Source of the DNA: Thermoanaerobaculia bacterium | GTDB taxonomy: Bacteria; Acidobacteriota; Thermoanaerobaculia; UBA5066 | Assembly (NCBI GenBank): GCA_022071945.1 | Contig: JAJVIN010000023.1 | Span: 62,001 to 126,000, forward strand | Reading direction: 5' to 3' | Length of the DNA stretch: 64,000 bases | Shown: positions 37,571 to 46,452 of the stretch, piece by piece | Layout of the letters: each line of letters opens with the position of its first letter | Position numbering within the stretch: the stretch's first letter is position 1 | The notes under the pieces: generated by a model | Told to the model about the DNA's origin: nothing | Seen by the model: only the letters and a program-made list of their open reading frames with translations | Databases searched by the model: none | Position numbers and translations under genes: made by a program

Positions 37571-38071
37571 ATGCGTCACCTCATGAAGAACAAGGTGCAC
37601 TTGTTCCGTATGGCAGGTCTGTTCGTGGTGGGGTTCCTGGTCTTCGCCGGGGCGAGGGCGGTCTTCGTGCCCGAGGGGTTTGGCGTCTACGGTCACTACC
37701 GGGCGGGCGCTCTGGAGGACAACAGGGCATTCCCGCTCGTCCATGCCGGCAGGGCCGCCTGTGCCGGCTGCCACGGCGACGAGCCGGAGGCCCTCAAGGC
37801 CTCGCGTCACGCGAAGGTCGGCTGTGAAGCCTGCCATGGCGCGCTCGCCGTCCACGCGGACGACCCCGCCAAGCTGACGCCCAAGAAGCCAGACGCCAAG
37901 ACGCTCTGTCTCGTCTGCCACATGGCCAACGTGGCCAAGCCATCGGGATTCAAACAGATTTCCCCCGAGGACCACCCGGAGGGGGTGTGTACCGAGTGCC
38001 ACGACCCGCACTCGCCCGCCGATGCTCCGAAGCCGGCGCCGGCGCCTGTACAGAAGGAGGCCGCGAAATGA
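37571..38071 (+). CDS. Membrane-anchored tetraheme cytochrome c
   Basis: ATG 37571 with GGGAGGAG upstream. An N-terminal membrane anchor ('MAGLFVVGFLVFAGARAVFV') is followed by a periplasmic part with four CxxCH heme motifs (CAGCH, CEACH, CLVCH, CTECH) and extra His residues that could be distal ligands ('ASRHAK', 'EDHPEG'). It is the first gene of a coupled three-gene set (ATGA overlap with the FeS protein). It probably takes electrons from, or gives them to, the FeS subunit on the periplasmic face. The gene order resembles dsrJOP and nrfBCD, but the heme number matches neither exactly (DsrJ has three, NrfB five). The 146 bp upstream carries no clear promoter. Confidence 0.92.
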   Translation: MRHLMKNKVHLFRMAGLFVVGFLVFAGARAVFVPEGFGVYGHYRAGALEDNRAFPLVHAGRAACAGCHGDEPEALKASRHAKVGCEACHGALAVHADDPAKLTPKKPDAKTLCLVCHMANVAKPSGFKQISPEDHPEGVCTECHDPHSPADAPKPAPAPVQKEAAK

Positions 38072-38829
38072 CGACCCGCCGCGAGTTCGTCGGAAAGAGC
38101 TCCACGTTCCTCGTGTTGTCGGCCGCTGCCGCGGCCGCGCTCGACAATGTCCTCGAGGGAACGCCCGAGAAAGCCCCCGGGTACAAGAAGGCCGATCACT
38201 GGTGGGCCATGATCATCGACATCGAGAAGTGCATCGGCTGCGGCAACTGTGTGCGCGCCTGCAAGACCGAAAACGGCGTCTCGATGGAGCCCTACTACTT
38301 CAGGACCTGGGTGGAGCGGTATCACGTGCCGGCCGGGAACCCGGAGCACCCGCAGGTCGATTCCCCTAACGGCGGCTACGACGGATTCCCCGAGAAGTAC
38401 AAGCCAGGAGACGGCTCGAAGAACTTCTTCGTTCCCAAGCTCTGCAACCACTGCGCGCACTCGCCCTGCGTCCAGGTCTGCCCGGTCGGAGCAACCTTCG
38501 AGAGCCCCGACGGAGTCGTCCTCGTCGACAAGTCGTACTGCCTCGGCTGCCGCTACTGCGTCCAGGCGTGTCCGTATGGCTGCCGCTACATCGACCCCAA
38601 GACGCACGTCGTCGACAAGTGCTCGTTCTGCTACCACCGCATCACCAAGGGCCTGACGACGGCCTGCTGCGAGACCTGCCCCACCGAGGCGCGTCAGATC
38701 GGAGACCTCAAAAACCCGGCTGATCCGATCCACGAGTTCCTGCGCACTCACAAGATCAACGTGCTCAAACCCCAGATGGCAACGGGCTCCAAGGCTTACT
38801 ACAACGGCCTGGACGGATCGGTGAGGTGA
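38068..38829 (+). CDS. Tat-exported 4Fe-4S ferredoxin subunit (NrfC/DsrO-like)
   Basis: 253 aa. A twin-arginine leader ('MTTRREFVGKS' then an Ala-rich segment) sends it to the periplasm folded. The clusters are 'CIGCGNCVRAC', 'CNHCAHSPCVQVC', 'CLGCRYCVQACPYGC' and a fourth set 'CSFC...CCETC', giving four [4Fe-4S] sites as in NrfC, PsrB and DsrO subunits. The start overlaps the cytochrome stop (ATGA). It should carry electrons between the NrfD-type membrane subunit and the cytochrome. Confidence 0.95.
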   Translation: MTTRREFVGKSSTFLVLSAAAAAALDNVLEGTPEKAPGYKKADHWWAMIIDIEKCIGCGNCVRACKTENGVSMEPYYFRTWVERYHVPAGNPEHPQVDSPNGGYDGFPEKYKPGDGSKNFFVPKLCNHCAHSPCVQVCPVGATFESPDGVVLVDKSYCLGCRYCVQACPYGCRYIDPKTHVVDKCSFCYHRITKGLTTACCETCPTEARQIGDLKNPADPIHEFLRTHKINVLKPQMATGSKAYYNGLDGSVR

Positions 38830-38834
38830 GGGTG

Positions 38835-40037
38835 ATGCAAGACAGCCTTCTTTCGGCTGTCGAGGGGTTCATGTACCCCAACGAGATCGAGCTCCAGTGG
38901 AGCATCCTGATCGTTCTCTACCCCTACATCACGGGCCTGGTCGCCGGAGCCTTCATCCTGGCTTCCCTCGAACGGGTCTTCAAGGTGGAGGCCGTCAAAC
39001 CGACCTACAGGCTCGCCCTGCTGACCGCCCTCGCCTTTCTCCTCGTCGCCCCGCTCCCTCTCCAGATGCACCTGGGGCACCCGGAACGCTCCCTGCAGAT
39101 GTACCTGACACCCCACACATCCTCGGCCATGGCGATGTTCGGGTTCGTTTACCTGTGGTACCTCCTCGCCGTCCTCGTTCTCGAGATCTGGCTCGACTAC
39201 CGCAAGGAGATCGTCCTCATGGCCCGGCAGGCGAGCGGCTGGAAGAAGCTCCTCTACCAGACCATGTCGCTCGGCGTCGACGACATCAGCGAGGAATCCC
39301 TCGCCATCGACCAGAAGGTCGGCCAGTTCCTGACCGTCATCGGCATCCCCTCGGCGTTCCTCCTCCACGGCTATGTCGGCTTCATCTTCGGGTCGATCAA
39401 GGCGAATCCCTGGTGGTCCACGCCGATGATGCCCATCGTCTTTCTCTTCTCCGCCATCGTCTCGGGAATCGCGCTCGTGCTCCTCGTCTACATGGTCTTC
39501 TCTTACATCAACGGCACCCGGATCGACATGGTCTGCGTCGACACGATCGCCCGTTACCTGATGTACGCCTTCATCATCGACTTCACCCTGGAGGGAATCG
39601 ACCTCCTGCACCGCATGTACGAGGCGGACGAATCGTTCAAGAGCCTCGACTTCATGGTCCACACGAAGCTCTTCGTCTCACAGATCCTTCTCCAGATCAT
39701 CTTTGGCGGATTGCTCCCGATCGGCCTTCTCGCCCTCCCGCAGCTCGTGGCCGTCACCGAGCGGGCCCGCCGCGGGCTCTACCTCCTGGCCACGTCCCTC
39801 ACGCTCATCGGCATCCTCGCGATGCGCTGGAACGTCGTGATCGGAGGACAGCTCTTCTCCAAGAGCTTCCTGGGTTACACCACTTACAAGGTCGACTTCG
39901 CGACCCGGGAAGGACTCCTGCCCGCCATCCTGCTCCTCATCCTGCCCTTCCTGATCTTGATCGGCCTCTTGAAGCTGTTGCCCCCCTGGGAATCCACCGC
40001 GAACGTCCACGAGGGCGAAGAGCCCAGGGCCGTCTGA
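38835..40037 (+). CDS. NrfD/PsrC-type quinone-interacting membrane subunit
   Basis: 400 aa from ATG 38835; GTG codons at 38826 and 38832 are alternatives, the first overlapping the FeS-protein stop. About ten membrane helices with typical NrfD features ('YPYITGLVAGAFILASL', 'LQMHLGHPERSLQMYL', 'VGFIFGSIKANPWWSTPMMPIVFLFSAIVSG', 'MRWNVVIGGQLFSKS'). NrfD-like proteins oxidise or reduce menaquinone and hand electrons to the FeS subunit. The module lacks a molybdopterin or other catalytic subunit nearby, so its electron partner is unknown. Confidence 0.93.
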   Translation: MQDSLLSAVEGFMYPNEIELQWSILIVLYPYITGLVAGAFILASLERVFKVEAVKPTYRLALLTALAFLLVAPLPLQMHLGHPERSLQMYLTPHTSSAMAMFGFVYLWYLLAVLVLEIWLDYRKEIVLMARQASGWKKLLYQTMSLGVDDISEESLAIDQKVGQFLTVIGIPSAFLLHGYVGFIFGSIKANPWWSTPMMPIVFLFSAIVSGIALVLLVYMVFSYINGTRIDMVCVDTIARYLMYAFIIDFTLEGIDLLHRMYEADESFKSLDFMVHTKLFVSQILLQIIFGGLLPIGLLALPQLVAVTERARRGLYLLATSLTLIGILAMRWNVVIGGQLFSKSFLGYTTYKVDFATREGLLPAILLLILPFLILIGLLKLLPPWESTANVHEGEEPRAV

Positions 40038-40056
40038 CAGAGGCGGAGGACCGGAG

Positions 40057-41811
40057 ATGGAAGACCGGCTGGCTGAGCTCCAGGTGAAGTTCGACGAGCT
40101 CACGGGAGCCGTCAAGGCCCTCGAGGCGCGTGTGGCCGTCCTGGAGGGGAAACCCTTGCCGGAGGCCGGTGCCCCGCCCCCGGAGGAGGGCTCGCTGCCG
40201 GAACCCGCCGGGCTCGTCCCGGCCGCCGGGGTGGCCACTCAGATCCTCTCCCTGATCGGACGGAGCTTACTCGTTCTCGGGGGCGCCTACCTGATCCGGG
40301 CCCTGACGGAAGGGGGCTCGATCGCGCGGCCCGTGGGCGTTCTCGCCGGACTCCTCTATGCCCTCGGCAGTGCCGTCCTGGCGGAACGGGCCGGACGGAA
40401 GGGCGAGACGCAGAGCGCGGCCTTTCACGGCTGCCTCTCCGTCCTGATCGCGTACCCCCTGATCTGGGAAGCGGGCACGCGGATGGCCGTTCTCTCGCCT
40501 CTCGCGGCTGCCCTGTGCCTCGTCGCTCTCACGGCGCTCCTCGTGGCGATCGCCTGGAGGCAGAACCTGCCGGTCTTCGCGTGGGCCGCCGTCCTGGCCT
40601 CGAGCGGGAGCGCGATCGGACTCATGCTCACAACCCACGCCCTCGTCCCGTTCTCGGCCGCCCTCATCGCCATGGGAGGGGGAACGCTCTGGCTCACCTA
40701 TGGGCGAAGGTGGCACGGGCTACGCTGGCCCGTGGCATTGGCGGCTGATCTCGCGATCGTCATCTCGACCCTCGTTGCCGCCTCCCCGAAAGGGCTCCCC
40801 GAGACTTATCGAGACCTCTCGGTTCCCGGCGTCCTGGCCGTCGCGATCGGCCTCGTGGCCATCTACCCGGGCAGCTTCGCCATCCGGATCGTCGCCCGCC
40901 ACCGAAGCGTCAACGTCTTCGAGATCGTCCAGACGATCCTGGCGCTTCTGGCCGGATTCGGAGGCGCGGTCCGCGTGGCCCGGACCTTCGGCTCCGGGGA
41001 GGCGGTTCTCGGCGCCACCGCTCTTCTGGCGGCCGCGGGCTGCTACGGAGTCGCCCTGGTCTTCGCCGAGAGGCGCGAGGAGTGGAGCCGGAACTTCCAT
41101 TTCTTCACCACCCTCGCCCTCCTCCTCACGCTGTCGACGGCCCGGCTCGTGACCGGGAGCGCGCTCGCGCCTCTCCTCTGGAGCGGGCTCGGCCTCGCCG
41201 GAGCGGTCCTGGCCGTGCGGCTTCGCCGCATCACCCTCCGGGCTCACGGCGCGATCCTCGGCGTGGCGGCCGCGGCTGCCTCCGGCCTTCTCACCGAGAC
41301 CCTGCATGCCTTTCTGCTCCCGGTGGAGCGGACTTGGACCCCGATGGACACGCCGTCCCTGATCTGCCTCGCGCTGGCCGTGGCGAGCTATTTGGTCCTC
41401 GCCGTGCGCCGTGATCCGGGCCTCTCGTTCGCCTCGCGGCTGCCAGATCTGACCCTCGCGCTCCTGTCGGCCGCCGGGATCGGGGCGGTCGCGGTCACGG
41501 CCGCCGCCTCGTTGCTGCGGTCCCCGGGCGGAACGCTCGATCCCGGCTCCATAGCCGTCACCCGGACGGCCGTCCTGGCCATTGGTGCCTTCCTCCTGGC
41601 CTTTGCCTGCCAAAAGACCGGCCTTCCCGAGTTCGGCTGGATTGCCTACCTCCTCCTCGTCGCGGGCGGCGGCAAGCTCGTCCTGGAGGATCTGCAGCTC
41701 GGCTCCTCGGCAACGCGATTCCCGGCCTTCATCCTGTTCGGCGCCGCCATGATTCTGGTCCCCAGGCTCCTTCGTCAGCACCCCAAGGCCGGGTCCGCTC
41801 AAGAGAGCTGA
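40057..41811 (+). CDS. Polytopic membrane protein with N-terminal coiled coil (DUF2339-like)
   Basis: 584 aa. Residues 1-35 form a coiled coil ('EDRLAELQVKFDELTGAVKAL'), then a Pro-rich linker and about fifteen membrane helices beginning 'ILSLIGRSLLVLGGAYLIRAL'. The coiled-coil-plus-many-helices layout is that of DUF2339 proteins of unknown function. It lies 19 bp after the NrfD gene on the same strand and may be cotranscribed with the electron-transfer module, but nothing in it binds a visible cofactor. Confidence 0.7.
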   Translation: MEDRLAELQVKFDELTGAVKALEARVAVLEGKPLPEAGAPPPEEGSLPEPAGLVPAAGVATQILSLIGRSLLVLGGAYLIRALTEGGSIARPVGVLAGLLYALGSAVLAERAGRKGETQSAAFHGCLSVLIAYPLIWEAGTRMAVLSPLAAALCLVALTALLVAIAWRQNLPVFAWAAVLASSGSAIGLMLTTHALVPFSAALIAMGGGTLWLTYGRRWHGLRWPVALAADLAIVISTLVAASPKGLPETYRDLSVPGVLAVAIGLVAIYPGSFAIRIVARHRSVNVFEIVQTILALLAGFGGAVRVARTFGSGEAVLGATALLAAAGCYGVALVFAERREEWSRNFHFFTTLALLLTLSTARLVTGSALAPLLWSGLGLAGAVLAVRLRRITLRAHGAILGVAAAAASGLLTETLHAFLLPVERTWTPMDTPSLICLALAVASYLVLAVRRDPGLSFASRLPDLTLALLSAAGIGAVAVTAAASLLRSPGGTLDPGSIAVTRTAVLAIGAFLLAFACQKTGLPEFGWIAYLLLVAGGGKLVLEDLQLGSSATRFPAFILFGAAMILVPRLLRQHPKAGSAQES

Positions 41812-41877
41812 ATTCAGCCCGTGACGAAAAAACTCTAACCTCCGGGGCCCGGCAGCCCCTATCATCCGGGCCCCAGG

Positions 41878-42960
41878 ATGGCCGAGACACACCCCAACCA
41901 CATCCACAACACGCGGATCACCGAGGAAACCCTCGTCCTGCCGCCGATCGTCTGGAAGCGGATGTTTCCGATCCAGGGGGCCGCCTACGAGAGCGTGACC
42001 GCGGGCCGCCGCCAGCTCGAGGCCATCCTCGACGGCTCCGACCCTCGCAAGGCCATCATCGCCGGCCCGTGCAGCATCGCCTTCCCCGAGCCCGCCTACA
42101 GGCTCGCGGAGTACCTGTACCACCTCCAGCAGCTCCTGAAGGACGAGTTCCTCATCATCATGAGGACCTACTGGGAAAAGCCGCGCTCCGGACTCGGATG
42201 GCAGGGTCTCCTCGTGGATCCGCACCTCGACGGCTCGTACGACGTCAACCACGGCCTCGAGACGGCCATCAGCCTGATGCACCGGATCGCGACGCTGGGG
42301 CTCCCGATGGCGACCGAGTTCCTCGACACGGACACCCCCTCGTACCTCTCCGACTTCATCACCGAGGCGACGATCGGCGCCCGGGACGTGGCGTCGCAGA
42401 CCCACAGGAACATGGCGAGCGGCGTCTCGATGCCGATCGGTTTCAAGAACACGACGAGCGGTGACGTCATGCCCGCCATCGAGGCCGTTCGCTACGCCAG
42501 GAATTCCGGCCACTTCGAGGGGATCAACGATTTCGGGTTCCGGGTCTCGATGAAGACCCAGGGGAACCCCTACGGCCACGTCATCCTACGCGGCGGACAC
42601 ACCCCCAACCACGACGAGAAGAGCGTCGCCGAGATACAGGAACTCCTTCGGAAGAAGGGGGCCAACCCGCGGATCATCGTGGACTGCTCGCACGGCAACT
42701 CGCAGAAGGACTACCGGAACCAGCCCATCGTCTTCGAGGACGTGCTCCGGCAGATTCGCAACGGGAACTCGGAGATCGCCGGAGTGATGCTCGAGGTGAA
42801 CATCCGCGAGGGGAACCAGAAGCTCCCCGACCAGCTCGAGGGCTTCGACTCGAGCACGCTCGACCCCGAGGTCAGCGTCACCGACGCCTGCATCAGCCAG
42901 GGCACACTCAAGGACCTCCTCTTCGAGGCGTACCAGGGTCTTCGGCATCCCCGGGCCTGA
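41878..42960 (+). CDS. 3-deoxy-7-phosphoheptulonate (DAHP) synthase, class I, divergent
   Basis: It catalyses the first step of the shikimate pathway from phosphoenolpyruvate and erythrose 4-phosphate. Compared with E. coli AroG, the metal ligands are kept: Cys in 'AGPCSI', His in 'CSHGNSQK', Glu in 'GVMLEVNI' and Asp in 'SVTDACI'. The PEP-binding 'KPR', 'GFKN' and 'ILRGG' basic residues are also present. Differences are 'KPRSGLGW' for KPRTTVGW and 'GARDVASQTHR' for GARTTESQVHR. The 360-aa length is normal. It is probably a single-gene unit, convergent with the M28 peptidase gene. Confidence 0.88.
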   Translation: MAETHPNHIHNTRITEETLVLPPIVWKRMFPIQGAAYESVTAGRRQLEAILDGSDPRKAIIAGPCSIAFPEPAYRLAEYLYHLQQLLKDEFLIIMRTYWEKPRSGLGWQGLLVDPHLDGSYDVNHGLETAISLMHRIATLGLPMATEFLDTDTPSYLSDFITEATIGARDVASQTHRNMASGVSMPIGFKNTTSGDVMPAIEAVRYARNSGHFEGINDFGFRVSMKTQGNPYGHVILRGGHTPNHDEKSVAEIQELLRKKGANPRIIVDCSHGNSQKDYRNQPIVFEDVLRQIRNGNSEIAGVMLEVNIREGNQKLPDQLEGFDSSTLDPEVSVTDACISQGTLKDLLFEAYQGLRHPRA

Positions 42961-42974
42961 GCCCCCACCCCCGA

Positions 42975-45209
42975 TCAGAAAGAGAACTCGGAGACGGCCA
43001 GGCTCCTGTCGCCATCGTGCACGGGAACCGCTCGCGGGCCCCGCGCGCCCGCAAGGACCTCGCCGCCCGAGGGGAGACCCGAGGATTCGTCAAGGGCGTA
43101 TCCCGTGACCTTCTCGCCCTTCGGGACCCTGATGGTCACGAGGACCCCCTCGGCCGGAAGCGTCACGTGCCGAAAAACGAGCCACGCTCCTCGCTTTCCC
43201 GGCCGCAATTCCAGGGCTTCTCCCGCAACCGATACCGAGCGGAGCGCGCCGCCGTCCGAGAGGGCGACACGCAGGCGCGGAGCCTTCCTCGCCGAGACGA
43301 ATCGCAGGGAAACCACGCGGTCCCCTCCCGGCTCACTCTCGCTCGAGAGTTCCACCCTGGGAGGCTCTTCCCCTGTCCCAGCGGCCTTCGCGGCGAGATG
43401 GGAGGCTGATTTGGACCATGGATAGAGCGGAACGGGAGCGGGCTCCCAGCTCGCGGCGTTCCCGAGCTTTTCTCGTCCCCTCAGTGCTTCCTTTGCGACC
43501 AGCCACTCGGAGCGGCCTCCAATCTGACGGTGGACGATATTGACGGGCGCCGGGGCGTTCTCGGTCTCGGCGGGAACGAAGAAGGCCGCCAGAAGCGAGG
43601 CCACGGCCCCCAGGACCAGAAGCGCCAGGAACTGAAGGCGCTTCACATCTCCGGTCGCAAACGAGGGGACGACGACCGCCGACACGAGCGCCACGGCGAG
43701 CGCAACACCCGGCATCGACGGGAGTCCCAGGGCGTCGGGGAGCATCCACGCAAGGGGAAAGAGGACGACGGAGGCAACCGCCGCGGCTCCGGCCTGCCCC
43801 AGGGCCAGGGGCCCCCCGAAGCTCCTCGAGAGGAGAGCCGCGGAGAGGCCCGCTCCAGGCACCAGCACGAGAAAACTCACTCCGGGCGCGATGAAGCCCG
43901 AAGCGACACTCAAGCCCGCGAACACCACCGCGGTCCCCGACAGGTACGCAACGGGTGGGATCCGGTTTGCGCGAACAGCCGCCAGGAACGCGACCGTCGA
44001 GAACGAGGCGAGCCAGGTGAAGAGGAGGAGGGGCCCCATGTTCGCCATCCAGGCCCGTTCGCCGAAGAAGAGCGCCAGGAGCCTCACCGCGGCATGGGCC
44101 AGAAGCGCCGGGGCCAGAATCGAGGCAAGGCACCAGATGATCCCCGCGATCAGGCCGCCGACCCTCGCTTCTCTTGCGCGCATCAACCGAAACACGGCCA
44201 CGCCGAGAAGCGTCAGGTTCGCGGCCGACAGGGGGAGGGTCCAGGGCTCCGGCCAGGAGATGACGAATCGCGCAAACACCGAGAACCACACGGCGTTCCC
44301 CGGGGGCGGCTTCTGAAGACCGGCCTCCGAGAGCGCCCGCGCCGCGGCCAGGGCGTTTTCCCCATGGTGCTGAAGCGTCTTTTCGGAAAGGGCCGCGGGA
44401 GTGTCCAGCGGAGTGTGGTAGTGGAGGGGAGAGCCAATGAAAGCGAAGTTGACTCCGTCAATCCCGCGCCGTTTCAGAACGGTGAAGTCGGTGTCGTTCG
44501 GGAGACGCTCGTAGACCGCGTAGAAGAGAGAGCTCGTCGACGGCCGGGGGAGCGCCCGGATCACCGTGGAGACGAGCCACGCGTTGTCGTCACTCGTCTC
44601 GAAGAGATGGCTTTCGCCCGAGGTTCCGCGAGCCTCCAGGTTGATGACGGCCGATGCGAGCGGGGCGAACCGGCTCTCCCTCGCGAAAGCCTCCGCGCCC
44701 AGAAGTCCCGCTTCCTCACCGTCCGTGATGAGGACAGAGACCGGATGCGTGTGCCTTTCCTCCCCGAGGACCCGGAGGACCTCGAGGCTGACGGCGACTC
44801 CCGACAGGTCATCGGAGGCGCCCGGACTCGCGGGGACGGAGTCGTAGTGCGACACCAGAAAGACGCCCGGAGTCCCGGCCGAGCCGCGGGGCCGGCCGAT
44901 GATGTTCCTCACCTCGGCACAGGCCAGGTTCGTCCCACAGATGAAAGACTCCTCGACCACCGCCTCGTAACCGAGCCGGGAGAGCTCCGCGACGATCGCG
45001 CCGCCGGCAGAGGCACTCTGAGCACTTCCGGATGGACGCGGCGCGCCGTTTCCCGTGAGCGTGTCGAGCAGCCTCCTGGCCCTCGCGGCCGAGAACTGGC
45101 CCGGCGCGGCATCCTCGCCCCTCGGCGGCGGAAGCCGGAGCGAGAAGAAGACGAGAACGAGCATGCCAGCGGCGACGGCGGGGGCGAGAGCGGAGAGATC
45201 TCTCCTCAT
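42975..45209 (-). CDS. Membrane-bound M28-family zinc metallopeptidase, 744 aa
   Basis: An N-terminal membrane helix is followed by an M28 aminopeptidase-like domain (about residues 40-310) with Zn ligands and catalytic residues in 'VSHYDSVPASPGASDDLSG', 'TDGEEAGLLG', 'INLEARG' and 'HYHTPLDT'. Then come about eight membrane helices and a soluble C-terminal beta domain of some 170 residues. The peptidase-membrane-lumenal order is that of vacuolar/ER M28 proteases (Fxna/Pff1-like), so the peptidase should face the periplasm. Substrates unknown. The 137 bp upstream (45210-45346) contain no gene. Confidence 0.9.
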   Translation of the reverse strand: MRRDLSALAPAVAAGMLVLVFFSLRLPPPRGEDAAPGQFSAARARRLLDTLTGNGAPRPSGSAQSASAGGAIVAELSRLGYEAVVEESFICGTNLACAEVRNIIGRPRGSAGTPGVFLVSHYDSVPASPGASDDLSGVAVSLEVLRVLGEERHTHPVSVLITDGEEAGLLGAEAFARESRFAPLASAVINLEARGTSGESHLFETSDDNAWLVSTVIRALPRPSTSSLFYAVYERLPNDTDFTVLKRRGIDGVNFAFIGSPLHYHTPLDTPAALSEKTLQHHGENALAAARALSEAGLQKPPPGNAVWFSVFARFVISWPEPWTLPLSAANLTLLGVAVFRLMRAREARVGGLIAGIIWCLASILAPALLAHAAVRLLALFFGERAWMANMGPLLLFTWLASFSTVAFLAAVRANRIPPVAYLSGTAVVFAGLSVASGFIAPGVSFLVLVPGAGLSAALLSRSFGGPLALGQAGAAAVASVVLFPLAWMLPDALGLPSMPGVALAVALVSAVVVPSFATGDVKRLQFLALLVLGAVASLLAAFFVPAETENAPAPVNIVHRQIGGRSEWLVAKEALRGREKLGNAASWEPAPVPLYPWSKSASHLAAKAAGTGEEPPRVELSSESEPGGDRVVSLRFVSARKAPRLRVALSDGGALRSVSVAGEALELRPGKRGAWLVFRHVTLPAEGVLVTIRVPKGEKVTGYALDESSGLPSGGEVLAGARGPRAVPVHDGDRSLAVSEFSF

Positions 45210-45346
45210 GCGGGAGACATGCTACAGAAGGAAGGAGGGTCTCGCCTGGCGCCATCCTCGCAGCGGGCGTCTTCCCGCCGCCCACTGGCGAGTCGCGGCC
45301 TCGCTGAGTCCCCCGCGGCGTGAGGACAGGCCCGGCCGCAGTCCCC

Positions 45347-46075
45347 TCAGAGCCCCAGGAGCCTGGCGAATACCGGGATGAGGACCGCCATCAGGATTCC
45401 ATTCAGTCCAATGGCCAGGCCCGAGAAGGCGCCTGCCACGCCGCTGATCTGAAAGGCCCTCGCCGTCCCGATCCCGTGCGACGCCACCCCCAGCGCGAAC
45501 CCTTTTGCCTCGTCTTCGCTGATGCGGAGAAACGAGAGGAGAGGCGGACCGAGAAGGGCCCCGAGGATGCCCGTCAGGATCACGAGGACTGCGGTCAGGG
45601 ATGGGATTCCGCCGATCTTCTCGGCGATCCCCATCGCGATCGGGGTCGTCACCGACTTCGGCGCGAGTGAAAGAAGCGTCGCACGGGATCCGCCGAGCAC
45701 CCAGGCCACGCCCATCGCGGAAAGGACGGCCGTTGCCGAACCGATCGTCAGTCCCAGGGCGAGGGGAAGGAGCAGGACTCTCACCCTTTCCCAGTGCTGA
45801 AAGAGAGGGATCGCCAGTGCCACCGTTGCCGGCCCGAGGAGAAAGTGGACGAACTGTGCCCCGTTGAAGTACGTGCGATAGGGGATGCCTCCCCCCAAGA
45901 GCAGCACCACGAGGAGCGCGATCGAAACGCCGACAGGATTCAGGAGCGCGCGGCGGCCGCTCTTCTCGAAGATCCAGTTTCCAGCCAGGTACACGAGCAG
46001 GGTGACCGACAGCCACAGGAGCGGAGAGGCCGAAAGGTAAACCCAGATCTGGGTGATCGTCTTATCCACGGGCAC
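45347..46075 (-). CDS. lrgB: LrgB/CidB-family membrane protein
   Basis: 242 aa, about eight membrane helices. Family blocks are clear: 'LLGPATVALAIPLFQ', 'LAPKSVTTPIAMGIAEKIGGIPSLTAV', 'LGVASHGIGTARAFQ'. LrgAB/CidAB proteins act as holin-antiholin-like factors or as glycolate/pyruvate transporters; which applies here is unknown. It overlaps lrgA by 14 bp on the same strand. Confidence 0.93.
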   Translation of the reverse strand: MPVDKTITQIWVYLSASPLLWLSVTLLVYLAGNWIFEKSGRRALLNPVGVSIALLVVLLLGGGIPYRTYFNGAQFVHFLLGPATVALAIPLFQHWERVRVLLLPLALGLTIGSATAVLSAMGVAWVLGGSRATLLSLAPKSVTTPIAMGIAEKIGGIPSLTAVLVILTGILGALLGPPLLSFLRISEDEAKGFALGVASHGIGTARAFQISGVAGAFSGLAIGLNGILMAVLIPVFARLLGL

Positions 46076-46421
46076 CCTTGCGGCGCAGGACGCGAGCGAG
46101 CGTCTGCATCACGACCGCGGTTGCCCCCAGGCTCAGGAATGTGCTGACGAGAAGCGCAAGCAGGATCGCGAGCCACTCCCTCGACAGGAGAGAGAAGTGC
46201 TGGATGATGCCGACACCGGCGGGAACGAACAGGAGCGGCAAGTTCGACAGGAGAGTCTCCGATACGGTCTTCAGGGAAGGCGGAAGGCTCCCTCTGGCCC
46301 GCAGGACGAGAAACAGGAACAGCATGCCGGCGACGGGTCCCGGCACCGGGACCCCGCTCGCCCCGACGACGATCTCGCCGAGAAGCTGGAAGACGAGAAG
46401 GGCTGCCAGGGCGGCGATCAT
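46062..46421 (-). CDS. lrgA: LrgA/CidA-family membrane protein
   Basis: I start at ATG 46421, giving 119 aa with four membrane helices ('LAALLVFQLLGEIVVGA', 'PVPGPVAGMLFLFLVL', 'LPLLFVPAGVGIIQHF', 'WLAILLALLVSTFLSLGATA'), the usual LrgA size and pattern. It overlaps lrgB downstream and starts 31 bp after the PAS-kinase-receiver gene, so all three are probably one transcript. Confidence 0.92.
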   Translation of the reverse strand: MIAALAALLVFQLLGEIVVGASGVPVPGPVAGMLFLFLVLRARGSLPPSLKTVSETLLSNLPLLFVPAGVGIIQHFSLLSREWLAILLALLVSTFLSLGATAVVMQTLARVLRRKGARG

Positions 46422-46452
46422 TCCCGCTGTTCCTTCCGGCCGGGGACTCACA

